Assembly (NCBI RefSeq): GCF_009827595.1
Contig: NZ_WTYT01000001.1
Location: forward strand, 124,001 to 188,000
Direction: 5' to 3'
Length of the DNA stretch: 64,000 bases
DNA from: Altericroceibacterium endophyticum
GTDB taxonomy: Bacteria; Pseudomonadota; Alphaproteobacteria; Sphingomonadales; Sphingomonadaceae
Shown piece after piece: positions 9,483 to 19,198 of this stretch. The notes under the pieces were generated by a model that worked only from the letters and a program-made list of their open reading frames with translations, did no database searches and had not been told where the DNA came from. Numbering within the stretch: position 1 is the first letter of the stretch; each line of letters begins with the position of its first letter. Both the position numbers and the translations under genes were made by a program.

Positions 9483-9788
9483 ATGCACACGATGCGATCT
9501 GTTGGCACTCTGACGCGCGCCGACCTCGCCGAGACAATCAATCGCAAAATGGGCCTTTCCCGCGCGGAAAGCCTTGAGATGGTTGAAAATATTCTCGCCA
9601 AAATGTGTGGTGCGCTTGCGGAAGGCGAAAACGTCAAGATTTCCGGATTTGGCAGCTTTGTTCTGCGTGACAAAAATGAACGCATCGGCCGCAACCCGAA
9701 AACGGGTGTTGAAGTGCCGATCACTCCTCGCCGGGTGATGACGTTCCGCGCCAGCCAGAAACTCAAAGACAAAATCGCCAATTCCTGA
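9483..9788 (+). CDS. ihfA: Integration host factor subunit alpha
   Basis: Nucleoid protein that bends DNA as a heterodimer with IHF beta, acting in recombination, replication and sigma54 promoters. About 101 residues from ATG 9483; GTG 9468 and ATG 9492 are alternative starts because no start has a strong ribosome-binding site. The core [19 protein letters not shown] and the DNA-wrapping arm with GRNPKTG followed by [11 protein letters not shown] are diagnostic. A short palindrome CGATTaaAATCG lies at 9425-9436, in the promoter interval after fabH, and could be a regulatory site. A MerR regulator follows, a common alphaproteobacterial arrangement. Confidence 0.93.
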   Translation: MHTMRSVGTLTRADLAETINRKMGLSRAESLEMVENILAKMCGALAEGENVKISGFGSFVLRDKNERIGRNPKTGVEVPITPRRVMTFRASQKLKDKIANS

Positions 9789-9811
9789 GCGACATAGGTG
9801 ATGAGCGCGAG

Positions 9812-10171
9812 ATGATCGAATTTAACGATGGCAAAGACAGCAATGCCTTGCGAACCATCGGCGAAGTAGCCCGCGCGCTCAATATCAAGCCGCATGTTCT
9901 GCGCTATTGGGAAGAGCAATTCCCTGCCTTGAAACCTTTAAAGCGTGGCGGAAACCGGCGTTATTACCGGCCGGAAGATGTCACGCTGGTTTCTGAAATT
10001 GACCGTATGGTCAATCAGCAGGGCTTTACCCTGAAGGGTGCCAGGCAAGCGCTTGATAATCGCACCCATTCCGGCGAGAGAGATGTTTCCGGCGCATCAG
10101 CGAACAGTGTTTCGCTCGATGATTTGAAGCATTTGCGCCAACGGATCGAAGCAGCGCTTCAAGCCTGCTGA
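9812..10171 (+). CDS. MerR family transcriptional regulator
   Basis: A 119-residue DNA-binding protein with the winged-helix MerR domain near the N-terminus: TIGEVARAL, HVLRYWEEQFP and the wing GGNRRYYRPEDV. The rest is a short helical tail with no Cys-rich metal site or ligand-binding domain, as in the small MerR proteins found directly after ihfA in alphaproteobacteria. Target genes are unknown. It ends 12 bases before the convergent SixA-like gene. Confidence 0.9.
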   Translation: MIEFNDGKDSNALRTIGEVARALNIKPHVLRYWEEQFPALKPLKRGGNRRYYRPEDVTLVSEIDRMVNQQGFTLKGARQALDNRTHSGERDVSGASANSVSLDDLKHLRQRIEAALQAC

Positions 10172-10183
10172 ATTCCAGCAGAT

Positions 10184-10717
10184 TTAACTGAACTCGGTCG
10201 GGCCCAACTCCGGATCGAGATCGCGCGGACGGGCCAGATGGACCAGTCTGCCACAATGATCGGTCAGGCTGCGCCAGTTTTCGATGCTCAGCTCCAGCAC
10301 AGCAAAGGATGCCGTAGGATATTTCTGTGCGGCAATGGCTGACAGATCGTTCTCTGCATCCGGCGCCTGCAATTCATTGATCAGATCCTGTAGTCCGGGA
10401 TTATGTGCCGCGAGCAGAACAGTGCGGGCGGTCTCGGGGGCTGCCTGCAGCAATTCCATAAGCGTTGCCGGAGCAGCGAGATAAGCAGATTTCTGCCACG
10501 AGACATGCCGGTCCAGCCCGGCTGCCTCCAGGGTATTTTTAACCCGTTGGGCAGGGCTGGCAATGACGTGATCCCACTTGATGCCATGCTGACGAATATG
10601 ATCGCCCATCAGGGCAGCGCCCTTCCGCCCGCGATCATTCAGTCCACGATCGAAGTCGCGCAGAGACAGGTCGTCCCAATCGGACTTCGCGTGCCGGAAA
10701 AGCCCCAGCAATTTCAT
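10184..10717 (-). CDS. SixA-like histidine phosphatase
   Basis: A 177-residue phosphatase of the histidine phosphatase superfamily. The N-terminal RHG-type motif is LFRHAKSDW, the second Arg is in ASPAQRVKNT and the second catalytic His in LAAHNPGLQDL. SixA proteins dephosphorylate phosphohistidine on signalling proteins, but substrate cannot be told here. The gene begins with an ATGA overlap with the stop of the upstream helicase (10714-10717), indicating translational coupling. Confidence 0.85.
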   Translation of the reverse strand: MKLLGLFRHAKSDWDDLSLRDFDRGLNDRGRKGAALMGDHIRQHGIKWDHVIASPAQRVKNTLEAAGLDRHVSWQKSAYLAAPATLMELLQAAPETARTVLLAAHNPGLQDLINELQAPDAENDLSAIAAQKYPTASFAVLELSIENWRSLTDHCGRLVHLARPRDLDPELGPTEFS

Positions 10718-13452
10718 GCTTGGAATTTCGATGTCTCATCCCCTTCGGCGGTGTCTGCCACATCCCTTGTATCAGAAAAGCCGAGCCTAATCCTGTCCAG
10801 CGCTTCTTCAAGCGGAAGCCGCATGACGGGGGTGCCGGCAGGGAAGGCGGTCAGCAGACGTGACGGGAAGGCCGGAGACAGCATGACGAAATGACCGCGA
10901 TCCTCGCGCGCACGAATTAAGCGGCCAAAGGCCTGGGCCAGACGGGCGCGGATCATCCGGTCATCATAGGCCGAACCGCCATGGGCCGCGCGGCGGGCAC
11001 GGTGGAGAATCGATGGTTTTGGCCAGGGTACCTGTTCCATCACGACGCAGCGCAGACTCCGGCCTGGAACATCCACTCCGTCGCGCAGGGCATCTGTCCC
11101 GAGCAAAGAAGCGCGCGGATCATCACGGAATATATCCACCAGAGTACCGGTGTCGATCGGGTCAACATGCTGCGCATAAAGCGGCAGCCCGTCGCGGGCG
11201 AGACGGTCGGCTATACGCCCGTGCACGGCCCGCAACCGGCGGATGGCGGTAAACAGGCCCAGGACGCCTCCGCCGCTTGCTTCTATGATTCTGGCATAGG
11301 CTCCGGCAAGGCCCGCCAGGTCGCCCTTTTTAATATCGGTAACGACCAGAATTTCGGCATTGCTGGCATAATCAAAGGGGCTGTCTGCAGCGGAAAGGCG
11401 CGGTGCTCCTTCCAGATGGTTCGCACCGGAGCGGAGCAGGGCGCTGTCCCAATCCTCCCCGTCGCGCAGAGTGGCGCTGGTCAGCATCACCCCATGCGCG
11501 GGTTCGATGACAACCTTCGCGAAAGGCTTCATCGGGTCGAGGAAATGGCGATGAATCCCGATATCGAATTCGCGGGCTTCCGACCGGTCAACCGCCAGCC
11601 AATCGACAAATTCAGGATCGGCGGCACCGCCCATGCGGTTCAGCAAGGCTTCCCAGGCGGATAGCGTATCCACGCGCCAGCTGAGCGAATGCCGTGCCCC
11701 TTCTATGCGGGCGCGGCCTTGACCATCCAGCCAGTCGGGCCCATCCTCGATCAAGGCTTCCAGCCGGACGCCCAGCTTCATCAAGGGGGCGCGAATGGCT
11801 GCGAGCGCGGATTGCGCGCGCCCGGCCAGCTCGACGAAATTACCTTCCAGCTGCGTAGCTTCGGTTTCGATGCCATATCCGGCTTCCTGCCCGCCGCTTT
11901 CATCGCGTGCATAGGTGGTGGCGCGGACTGCGGCGAGCAATTCTTCCAACGGACCCGATGGTTCATTTTCATTGAGCCGCTGTAACCATCCTTCGCTGGG
12001 CAAAGCCTCGGCCGCTTCACAAGCGGCGGCAATCGCCTTTGCGCCGTCTTCATCATAGGATGCGACATCCGCTAGCCGGGCGGACAGACCGCGCCTGCGT
12101 CCGCGTGACCCGCGCTCAGGGCCGAGAATCCAGCGCTTCAGTTCAATTGTTTCCTGTCCGCTCAGGGCGGCGGCGAATGTGCTGTCAGCCGCTTCGAAAA
12201 CGTGATGCCCTTCGTCGAAGATGATGCGGGTGGGGCGCTGTGCATGGTCCCGTCCGCGGGCGGCGTTTACCATCACCAATGCGTGATTGGCGATCACCAG
12301 ATCGGCATTGGCCGACGCCCGTCCAGCCCGTTCGATGAAGCACTTTCGGTAATGCGGGCAGCCGGCATAGACGCATTCCCCGCGCTGATCGGTCAGCGAC
12401 GTGATCCCGCGCTTGCGAAACAGGGACCCCAGCCAGCCGGGCAGATCCCCGCCAATCATGTCCCCATCGGCGGTGAAGGCGGCCCAGCGGGCAACCAATT
12501 GCGCGAGGATAGCGGCGCGCCCGCCAAACCCGCCCTGCAGTGCATCTTCCAGATTGAGCAGGCACAGATAATTCTCGCGTCCCTTGCGCACCACGACGGG
12601 CTGGCTGCCATCCTCACGCCGCTCAGGCCATGCACGGGCGCTTTCGCGGCGCAATTGTCGCTGCAGATTCTTGGTATAGGTCGATACCCAGACAGTGCCT
12701 TGAGATCGTTCAGACCAAAGGGATGCCGGGGCGAGATAACCCAATGTCTTGCCCACGCCGGTCCCTGCCTGAGCGAGCAGCATATGCGGGATGCGGTTGG
12801 TGTGGCGCGGGGCAAAGGCGGCGCTGACCTCGCGGGCATAAAGCTGTTGCCCCTCGCGCTTTTCGGCGCCTTCACCAGTCAGCCGTTCAAGCCGGGCCTG
12901 CACCTCGTTTTCCTCCATCAGAACCTGTGCTGGCTGGGGGCGTTCGGGGTTTTCTTCCCATTCGGGCAGCGCGGAAAAGAGCCATTTTTCTGCGCGTTCG
13001 GGGCGGTGAATATGGGGCGTGATAATATTCGCCCAGGGCCAGCGCATTCGGGTCAGCGATTGCAGGGATGACCATGCACCTTCGCGTTCCTGCCAGCTTT
13101 CACTTTCGCATGTTTCCAGCAGGCGCGCTGCGGCCTGTTGCAACAAGAGCGGAACGCCGTGGTCATCCTCCGGCTCGTTCAGGTCGAGTGCATGGGCAAG
13201 CCCCTTCGGCGTGGGCACGACAAACCGCGCCGGATGAATAAAGGCAAACAGCTCCAGCAGATCGAGGCCGGACAGATCAGGATAGCCGAGACGGGTTGCC
13301 ACCAGCGGAGCGTTGAGCAGCAGCAACGGCGTATCGGCCGCTGCCATGATCGCCTCGCCCTTACCCACGGTGCGGCTCGTGCCATTGGCATCGCGGAGCC
13401 AGGTTCCCGCATGGCTTGCGTGGAGGGCGGGAAGGGGAAGCGCTTCGGCCAT
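10714..13452 (-). CDS. ATP-dependent DNA helicase, DinG/XPD-like
   Basis: A 912-residue superfamily 2 helicase. Walker A is AGTGVGKTLGYL, Walker B is IIFDEGHHVFEA, and the late arginine-finger region includes AQAFGRLIRAREDRG. Four Cys between motifs I and II (one in NYLCLLNLED, three in CVYAGCPHYRKCF) are positioned for the iron-sulfur cluster of DinG/YoaA/XPD helicases. Such enzymes unwind forked DNA or R-loops during repair. The N-terminal 200 residues before Walker A look like an extra domain with a conserved-looking PTPKGLAHALDL. It is the first gene of a coupled pair with the SixA-like phosphatase. Confidence 0.92.
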   Translation of the reverse strand: MAEALPLPALHASHAGTWLRDANGTSRTVGKGEAIMAAADTPLLLLNAPLVATRLGYPDLSGLDLLELFAFIHPARFVVPTPKGLAHALDLNEPEDDHGVPLLLQQAAARLLETCESESWQEREGAWSSLQSLTRMRWPWANIITPHIHRPERAEKWLFSALPEWEENPERPQPAQVLMEENEVQARLERLTGEGAEKREGQQLYAREVSAAFAPRHTNRIPHMLLAQAGTGVGKTLGYLAPASLWSERSQGTVWVSTYTKNLQRQLRRESARAWPERREDGSQPVVVRKGRENYLCLLNLEDALQGGFGGRAAILAQLVARWAAFTADGDMIGGDLPGWLGSLFRKRGITSLTDQRGECVYAGCPHYRKCFIERAGRASANADLVIANHALVMVNAARGRDHAQRPTRIIFDEGHHVFEAADSTFAAALSGQETIELKRWILGPERGSRGRRRGLSARLADVASYDEDGAKAIAAACEAAEALPSEGWLQRLNENEPSGPLEELLAAVRATTYARDESGGQEAGYGIETEATQLEGNFVELAGRAQSALAAIRAPLMKLGVRLEALIEDGPDWLDGQGRARIEGARHSLSWRVDTLSAWEALLNRMGGAADPEFVDWLAVDRSEAREFDIGIHRHFLDPMKPFAKVVIEPAHGVMLTSATLRDGEDWDSALLRSGANHLEGAPRLSAADSPFDYASNAEILVVTDIKKGDLAGLAGAYARIIEASGGGVLGLFTAIRRLRAVHGRIADRLARDGLPLYAQHVDPIDTGTLVDIFRDDPRASLLGTDALRDGVDVPGRSLRCVVMEQVPWPKPSILHRARRAAHGGSAYDDRMIRARLAQAFGRLIRAREDRGHFVMLSPAFPSRLLTAFPAGTPVMRLPLEEALDRIRLGFSDTRDVADTAEGDETSKFQA

Positions 13453-13521
13453 GCCGCAGGTGATGCGTCAGCGGGAACGAAAAGTAAACGTCGCCAACGC
13501 ATCCCTGCTCTGGAAATCAGC

Positions 13522-15039
13522 TCATTCTGGCGACTTGGAACAGCTCCAGTTGTTGAGATCATTCGTCTCGCCGCCACTATATTGCGCGACCAGGGGATAG
13601 GGACAGATTTTCCGCCGGAGCGGCGCGTCAGCTTTGGTCGCGGTCAGGAACGCAGGTGCACTGCCGTCTTCCACCCATTGATCAAGCGCGGCGAGCAGAT
13701 CGACCGAGTCAGGCCCGGGGCCGCCAGCACAATGTTCAACCCCGGGTAGCTCGAAATAGCGCATCTGCTGGCCAGCCTCGGGATTTGCCAGGAAGGCGGC
13801 ACGATAATAATCCGCCGTGCCGACCGGGCTGGGGCCGGGGTCGTTTTGGCCGTGCCAGAGCAGCAATTTACCGCCTTTGCTAAAAAAGCCTGAGAGATTG
13901 GGATCATCGGCTTCATATGCCTCGGCAAAGGCCGATCGGCGCGCTTGCAGCACATCTTTTCCAGTCATCTGTGTGTAATCAAATTTATGGCCGAATAGCA
14001 GGGGGGCGAGGCTGACCATGCCGCCACCGCCCGTTGCATCCATGCCGCTGCCATCGGTGGCGTTGAAAACGCTCCACCCCGTTTCACCGCCGCGCATCAT
14101 CGGGAACATCACCCAGCTGCCATCATCGGCCCGGATGCCGTCATAGGCGGTCTGCAAGGACTGGACCTGTGCCGGTTGCAGGCAATTCTCACTCTGTCCT
14201 GCCTTGCAGATCAGACTGGCCGGGTTCCAGTCACATCGCGCGGGGTCGTTTATCAGGCCATCCTTGAGCCCATCCTTGGCATCACATGCGGTCAGCGCTG
14301 CATTTTGGGCAAGTGCAAGATCAGCCGAGCTGAGTGCTGCGCCGGGCCGTGCAAACAGATTGTTCCGAAAAATGGCGGAGGATTGCACCTGAAGGGTATA
14401 GACTGGCGCGCCTGAAATGATTCCATCGAAATCTTGCGGGAAACGTTGCGCCTCCATCAGGGCCATCCGCCCGCCCGTGGAGCAGCCTTGAAAATAGGCG
14501 CGTCGATGCGGGGTTCCGTAATAGGCGTCGACGAGGGATTTGCCGGAGACGCTCATCGTATGAATGGCGCGATAGGCAAAATCCGTGATGGCTGCGGGGT
14601 CACTGATCCAGCTGAGATCCCAAGGATTGGTGCCAGGATGTCCGCCATCGGTCTGCGCAGTGGCATAGCCGCGCGACAGACCCTGACTGGCGCTGCCGAG
14701 CTGGAGATTGCCGGCCCAGCCGCCGCCGCCGAGCCCCAATATCTTGCCATTCCAATTTTCTGGCAGCCGATAGACGACGCCGATTTGGGAGCCTTCTGCC
14801 GGGCTGAGAAGCGCTGTAACTTCACAGAAAGATGGCAAATCGCCGCTCGCCGGCACCCAGCGTGTCTGCGCTTCTTCGGCGCCGAGCATGGCAGGCGTTA
14901 CGGCAGCGCAATTCCCGCTGTCGGATGCTGCGAATGCCGCGGTTCCGGATTCTGGTGCATTAGTATTGTCGTCATATGTCGCCGCGCAGCTGCTGAGCGC
15001 CAATGCGGCCATTGGCATCGCCAGAAATGAAAAACGCAT
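13522..15039 (-). CDS. Tannase/feruloyl esterase family lipoprotein
   Basis: A 505-residue alpha/beta hydrolase of the tannase family, which cleaves aromatic acid esters. The N-terminus is a lipoprotein signal with lipobox ALSSC, so the protein should be lipid-anchored in the envelope. Nucleophile motif GCSTGGRMALMEAQRFP, a candidate acid in LLWHGQNDPGPSPVG and catalytic His in GVEHCAGGPGPDS are in order. Cys adjacent to the nucleophile Ser and Cys next to the His could form the disulfide known in tannases. Actual substrate unknown; it may serve plant-derived ester breakdown. Confidence 0.87.
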   Translation of the reverse strand: MRFSFLAMPMAALALSSCAATYDDNTNAPESGTAAFAASDSGNCAAVTPAMLGAEEAQTRWVPASGDLPSFCEVTALLSPAEGSQIGVVYRLPENWNGKILGLGGGGWAGNLQLGSASQGLSRGYATAQTDGGHPGTNPWDLSWISDPAAITDFAYRAIHTMSVSGKSLVDAYYGTPHRRAYFQGCSTGGRMALMEAQRFPQDFDGIISGAPVYTLQVQSSAIFRNNLFARPGAALSSADLALAQNAALTACDAKDGLKDGLINDPARCDWNPASLICKAGQSENCLQPAQVQSLQTAYDGIRADDGSWVMFPMMRGGETGWSVFNATDGSGMDATGGGGMVSLAPLLFGHKFDYTQMTGKDVLQARRSAFAEAYEADDPNLSGFFSKGGKLLLWHGQNDPGPSPVGTADYYRAAFLANPEAGQQMRYFELPGVEHCAGGPGPDSVDLLAALDQWVEDGSAPAFLTATKADAPLRRKICPYPLVAQYSGGETNDLNNWSCSKSPE

Positions 15040-15103
15040 CCTATTCCCCTTGTTTTTGCGGAGGAGGATAGGATGCGTGGAATTTTAGGCAATTACTTGT
15101 TCA

Positions 15104-15985
15104 TTAAGCGGCGTCGTTTTCCGCCTTCGTGATTGGCAGGGCTTCCTTGAATGTGTGAGTGACATAAGGGAAGGGGATCTCGATCTCGGCCTCGTCCAGG
15201 GCCTTCTTGATCGTCTGGACGACCTCGCTTTTGACGCCGTAATAGTCGTTCTGCGCAGTATCGGTCCACCACCGGACCAGGAAATCCACCGAGCTGGCGC
15301 CGAATTCCATCGCATAGACATCGACATTCCGGCCTGCTGCTAGAGCTCCAACCGATTCCACGGCATCCCGAATGACTTTTTCCGCCTGGGCGAGATCGGT
15401 ATCGTAGGACACGCCGACCATGACATCGTTCCGACGTTCATGGGCATCGGTGTAGATCTTCACCTGATTTTTGAAGACCATTGAATTGGGCAGAATGGTC
15501 AGCTCATTCGAATAATGGCGAATATGTGTTTCGCGCAGGGTGATTTTTTCGACCTTGCCCAGCGTGCCGTTCACTTCCACCATATCGCCGATCTGCATTT
15601 TTTCACGCAGCATGATCAGGACGCCGGCGAAGAAATTCTCGAAGATATCCTGAAACGCAAAACCGATTGCCACTGCGCCAACGCCCAGACCGGCGAGCAG
15701 GCTGCCGGCGGACAATCCGGGAAGCACAATCGTTGCCGCTATCAGCAGGCCAACAAGCCAGACACCGAGTTTGACCAGAGTTCTCAGCAATTGGCGAAGA
15801 TCTTCGCGCATATGCGTGCTTCCGGTTAGTCGGTCGACTATCGATCTGGCGATTCGGGCCGCGATCCAGGTCAGGATAATGACGACCAGAGCCACGGCTA
15901 TGCTCGGTAATGTGGCGATAAAACCTTGCGCCATGCCTTCTACTTCTTTGCGCAGTGTCTCAATATAATTCACGTGAACTCCCAT
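15104..15985 (-). CDS. MscS-type mechanosensitive ion channel
   Basis: A 293-residue inner-membrane channel that opens under membrane tension to release solutes. About three hydrophobic segments in the first 120 residues are followed by the pore-lining glycine/alanine-rich helix (SLLAGLGVGAVAIGFAFQD), then the MscS beta domain (GDMVEVNGTLGKVEKITLRE) and the mixed C-terminal domain. Length matches the small MscS class. Transcribed toward the tannase gene with a 64-base gap; no close functional link is evident. Confidence 0.92.
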   Translation of the reverse strand: MGVHVNYIETLRKEVEGMAQGFIATLPSIAVALVVIILTWIAARIARSIVDRLTGSTHMREDLRQLLRTLVKLGVWLVGLLIAATIVLPGLSAGSLLAGLGVGAVAIGFAFQDIFENFFAGVLIMLREKMQIGDMVEVNGTLGKVEKITLRETHIRHYSNELTILPNSMVFKNQVKIYTDAHERRNDVMVGVSYDTDLAQAEKVIRDAVESVGALAAGRNVDVYAMEFGASSVDFLVRWWTDTAQNDYYGVKSEVVQTIKKALDEAEIEIPFPYVTHTFKEALPITKAENDAA

Positions 15986-16076
15986 GATGCTTGCCCCCGC
16001 ATAGCGTTTTGGCCGCCAACTCGTTCCGCTGGGTCAGCCTTCGCTCTTGCGAAAATGTGTCGGTTCAGCAAAAGCC

Positions 16077-17693
16077 ATGCCTATGTTTGACGAAGAAATC
16101 ATTACCGCCGCCCATACTTCAAAAACCTGGCCATTTTTGGAGGCACAGAAACTCGTCAAACGCTACCCCGACGGGAAACGCGATGGGGAGGGCAATCTGC
16201 TGCCCGTCCTGTTCGAAACCGGCTATGGTCCATCGGGGCTGCCGCATATCGGCACATTTCAGGAAGTGCTCCGCACCACATTGGTGCGGCGTGCCTATGA
16301 AGTGCTGACCAATGGTGCGCCCACGCAACTGATTGCATTTTCCGATGATATGGACGGTCTGCGCAAGGTGCCCGACAACATTCCCAATCACGAATTGCTG
16401 GCGGCCAATCTTGGCAAGCCGCTGAGCCGTATTCCCGATCCCTTCGAAAAGTACGAAAGTTTTGCCCACCATAACAATGCGATGTTGCGGGATTTTCTCG
16501 ATCGCTTTGGCTTTGACTATGAATTTATCGCCGCATCCGACCGTTACAATTCCGGCGCCTTCGATGATGCGCTGAAGAATGTCCTGCGCCATTATCAGGC
16601 GATTATGGATGTGATGCTGCCGACATTGCGTGAGGAACGCCGCAAGACCTATTCTCCCGTCCTTCCGATCAGTCCGAAAAGCGGGGCGGTGTTGCAGGTG
16701 CCGATCGAAGTCGTCGATGCCGAGGCGGGCATCATCCGTTTCGAAGATGACGGGGAGATGATCGAGCAAACGGCATTGGGCGGCCATTCCAAACTGCAAT
16801 GGAAGGTCGACTGGGCCATGCGCTGGGTCGCACTGGGCGTTGATTATGAAATGTATGGGAAGGATCTGACCGATTCCGGAACGCAGTCAGGCAAGATTGC
16901 GAAGATTCTGGGCGGAAAGCGTCCCGAAGGCCTGATCTACGAATTGTTCCTCGATGAAAATGGAGAGAAGATTTCGAAGTCGAAGGGCAATGGCCTCACC
17001 ATCGATGAATGGCTGCGCTACGGTACGGAGGAGAGCCTGTCTTTCTATCTCTTCCGTGAACCAAAAAGCGCCAAGCAATTGCATGTCGGGATCATTCCCA
17101 AGACGGTGGATGAATATTGGCAGTTCCGTGAGCGTATCCCGACGCAGAAGGCGGACAAGCAATTGGGCAATCCGGTTTGGCACTTGCTGCGCCTCAATGG
17201 CTATCAGGGCGGGGATGGCGACAGCCTGCCGGTGACCTTCGGTCTGTTGCTTAATCTGGTCGGCGTGCTGGGCGCCGAGGCGGACCGTGATCAGGTCTGG
17301 TCCTATCTCGGCAATTATATCGATAATCCAAGCCCCGAAGCACATCCTGAGCTGGATGTTCTGGTGGCAAGCGCGCTGGCCTATAATCGTGATTTCGTCG
17401 CGCCCAATATGGTGAAGCGCTCGCCGGAACCGAACGAAGCCGCTGCGCTCAAAGCGCTGGATACGGCGCTGTCCGGTTTCTCGGAAGAGACCCCGGCGGA
17501 GGATCTGCAAACCGCGGTTTACGAAATCGGCAAGAGTGAGGAATTCGGCTTTGAAAGCCTGCGTGACTGGTTCCGGGCACTGTATGAAACGCTGCTGGGC
17601 TCGTCTCAGGGGCCCCGGATGGGCAGCTTCATCGCGCTTTACGGTGTTGCCAACACGCGCAAACTGATTGCGCAGGCGCTCGCTTCTGCCTGA
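16077..17693 (+). CDS. lysK: Lysyl-tRNA synthetase, class I
   Basis: Charges tRNA-Lys using the archaeal-type class I enzyme found in many alphaproteobacteria in place of the class II LysS. From ATG 16077 it has 538 residues; ATG 16083 is equally possible since no good Shine-Dalgarno sequence is visible. The HIGH-type motif is GPSGLPHIGTF and the KMSKS-type motif KISKSKGNGLT. The C-terminal helical domain follows. Monocistronic, with divergent mscS upstream. Confidence 0.95.
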   Translation: MPMFDEEIITAAHTSKTWPFLEAQKLVKRYPDGKRDGEGNLLPVLFETGYGPSGLPHIGTFQEVLRTTLVRRAYEVLTNGAPTQLIAFSDDMDGLRKVPDNIPNHELLAANLGKPLSRIPDPFEKYESFAHHNNAMLRDFLDRFGFDYEFIAASDRYNSGAFDDALKNVLRHYQAIMDVMLPTLREERRKTYSPVLPISPKSGAVLQVPIEVVDAEAGIIRFEDDGEMIEQTALGGHSKLQWKVDWAMRWVALGVDYEMYGKDLTDSGTQSGKIAKILGGKRPEGLIYELFLDENGEKISKSKGNGLTIDEWLRYGTEESLSFYLFREPKSAKQLHVGIIPKTVDEYWQFRERIPTQKADKQLGNPVWHLLRLNGYQGGDGDSLPVTFGLLLNLVGVLGAEADRDQVWSYLGNYIDNPSPEAHPELDVLVASALAYNRDFVAPNMVKRSPEPNEAAALKALDTALSGFSEETPAEDLQTAVYEIGKSEEFGFESLRDWFRALYETLLGSSQGPRMGSFIALYGVANTRKLIAQALASA

Positions 17694-17736
17694 GGCAGCA
17701 TGCGCGAATTATGCGTAACCGCATCCGCTCCGGCAC

Positions 17737-18417
17737 TTAACGCCAGGAGCGGGTGCGGTACCATTTCGTGATGATATATTTGACGCCGCGCGCAACCGGC
17801 GTCCCGGCATGCATCGTCCATTCATTGGGCACGCCCTGTTCATCAGCATTGTTCCAGATCAGCAACGCACCCGGCTTGGGATCGATGGACAGGCCCAGAT
17901 AGGTGAAATCGGTGGTGCCGCCTTCTTCCACTTCATTCAGGAAGACCATGGCAGTGATGCTACGCTGACCGCCGCGGCGCACTTCATTTTCCCAATAATG
18001 CCCCTCAGGATGGAACCAGTCATAATGTGACTTGAACTCCTGCCCGACCTCGTAACGCTGGCCTTGCACGGTTTCACCATAGGATGGGTCTATGCCCAGC
18101 AGATCATCCAGCCGTCGCTGAATCCGTTTGATGAAGGCGTCATGCGGATTCACATTGCCCGAATAGGATGTGCGGAATGCCGATGCCTCTTCGCTGAAGG
18201 TTGCGGAAGGTTGGGCCACATTATCGATCTCGGTGATCAATTTCGCGCATTCATCCTCCGTCAGAAAGTCACCGACCGCATAGATTTCCGCCTTATCGGT
18301 GGGAATTTTATACACCGCCGGGTTAGCCTGCAGCCGGGCGCGAACCTGCGCACCGACGCGCGCCAGCGCGGATTTGTCGGGGACCTTGGCGGGGATGGGG
18401 GTAACATCTTGTGGCAT
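17737..18417 (-). CDS. 2OG-Fe(II) oxygenase, prolyl 4-hydroxylase-like
   Basis: A 226-residue non-heme iron dioxygenase that uses 2-oxoglutarate and oxygen to hydroxylate a substrate, perhaps a prolyl residue. Iron ligands are HYDWF (HxD) and the distal His in MHAGTPVARGVKYI, followed by Lys (IITKWYR) for 2-oxoglutarate. The frame extends upstream to 18504 but the ATG at 18417 (MPQDVTPIPAK) is a better start. The substrate is unknown. It is convergent with lysK. Confidence 0.88.
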   Translation of the reverse strand: MPQDVTPIPAKVPDKSALARVGAQVRARLQANPAVYKIPTDKAEIYAVGDFLTEDECAKLITEIDNVAQPSATFSEEASAFRTSYSGNVNPHDAFIKRIQRRLDDLLGIDPSYGETVQGQRYEVGQEFKSHYDWFHPEGHYWENEVRRGGQRSITAMVFLNEVEEGGTTDFTYLGLSIDPKPGALLIWNNADEQGVPNEWTMHAGTPVARGVKYIITKWYRTRSWR

Positions 18418-18582
18418 GGCGGGCGATCTATCCGGGCTGCCCCCGGTTCTGCAAGCCTGGTTTTTGATCACGGAGAATGCGCGCCCGGTAAATTTCGTCT
18501 GCACTGTCGGGATTGAACAAATGGCTGGCCTGTGCTGGATTGCTGTTCATCATATCGGCATGAGGCCGGAAAAGGAGATGTT

Positions 18583-19128
18583 ATGCCCAAGTCTCGCTAT
18601 TCACTGGGTGCAATGATCATGCATTGGCTGATCGCAATTGCAGTCATCACCAATTGGCAGCTGGCCCAGCAGGCAGAGGGACTTCCCCGTGATCAAGCCG
18701 GTCCTCTAATGGATGTTCACAAGGCGCTGGGGATGACGATCCTGGCCTTGACCATCCTGCGTATCATTTGGCGTCTGACGCACGACCAACCGGCAATGTC
18801 CGCTGCCCTGAAAGGGTGGGAAGTGATACTGGCCAAGATCGTGCATGCCTTGTTCTATATTATACTGATCAGCCTGCCTGTGCTGGGCTGGATTGGCAGT
18901 TCATCCTTTGGCGGCGGCATAGACATGTTCGGATTGTTCACGCTTCCCCCATTGCCGGTGGCCAATGATCGCGACGCTGGCGGCCTGATCTTCAGCGTGC
19001 ATGCGACCATGGGCACAGCGCTGATCCTGCTGGTTGGACTGCATATTCTGGGTGCATTGAAACATCAGTTCATTGACCGGAATGGCGAGCTTTACCGCAT
19101 GCTGCCTTTTGGGACACCCAAAGCCTGA
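18583..19128 (+). CDS. Cytochrome b561 family protein
   Basis: A 181-residue inner-membrane di-heme b-type cytochrome. Four transmembrane segments carry candidate heme His residues in MHWLIAIA, VHKALGM, VHALFYI and VHATMG/LHILGALKH. Family members pass electrons between quinol and periplasmic acceptors, sometimes superoxide. The start at 18583 is chosen because AAGGAG lies six bases upstream; the frame is also open from 18532. It ends just before a strong bidirectional terminator. Confidence 0.9.
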   Translation: MPKSRYSLGAMIMHWLIAIAVITNWQLAQQAEGLPRDQAGPLMDVHKALGMTILALTILRIIWRLTHDQPAMSAALKGWEVILAKIVHALFYIILISLPVLGWIGSSSFGGGIDMFGLFTLPPLPVANDRDAGGLIFSVHATMGTALILLVGLHILGALKHQFIDRNGELYRMLPFGTPKA

Positions 19129-19146
19129 TCCCTTGCATCATCGCAT

Positions 19147-19181
19147 AAAAAAGGCCGCCGGAATATTTCGGCGGCCTTTTT
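19147..19181. terminator. Bidirectional intrinsic terminator
   Basis: Stem GGCCGCCG / CGGCGGCC with an 8-base loop (gaatattt), flanked by an A-run on the left and a T-run on the right. It works for both the cytochrome b561 gene (plus) and the RcnB-like gene (minus), which converge here. Confidence 0.9.
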
Positions 19182-19198
19182 CAAAGGGTTGGCTCATC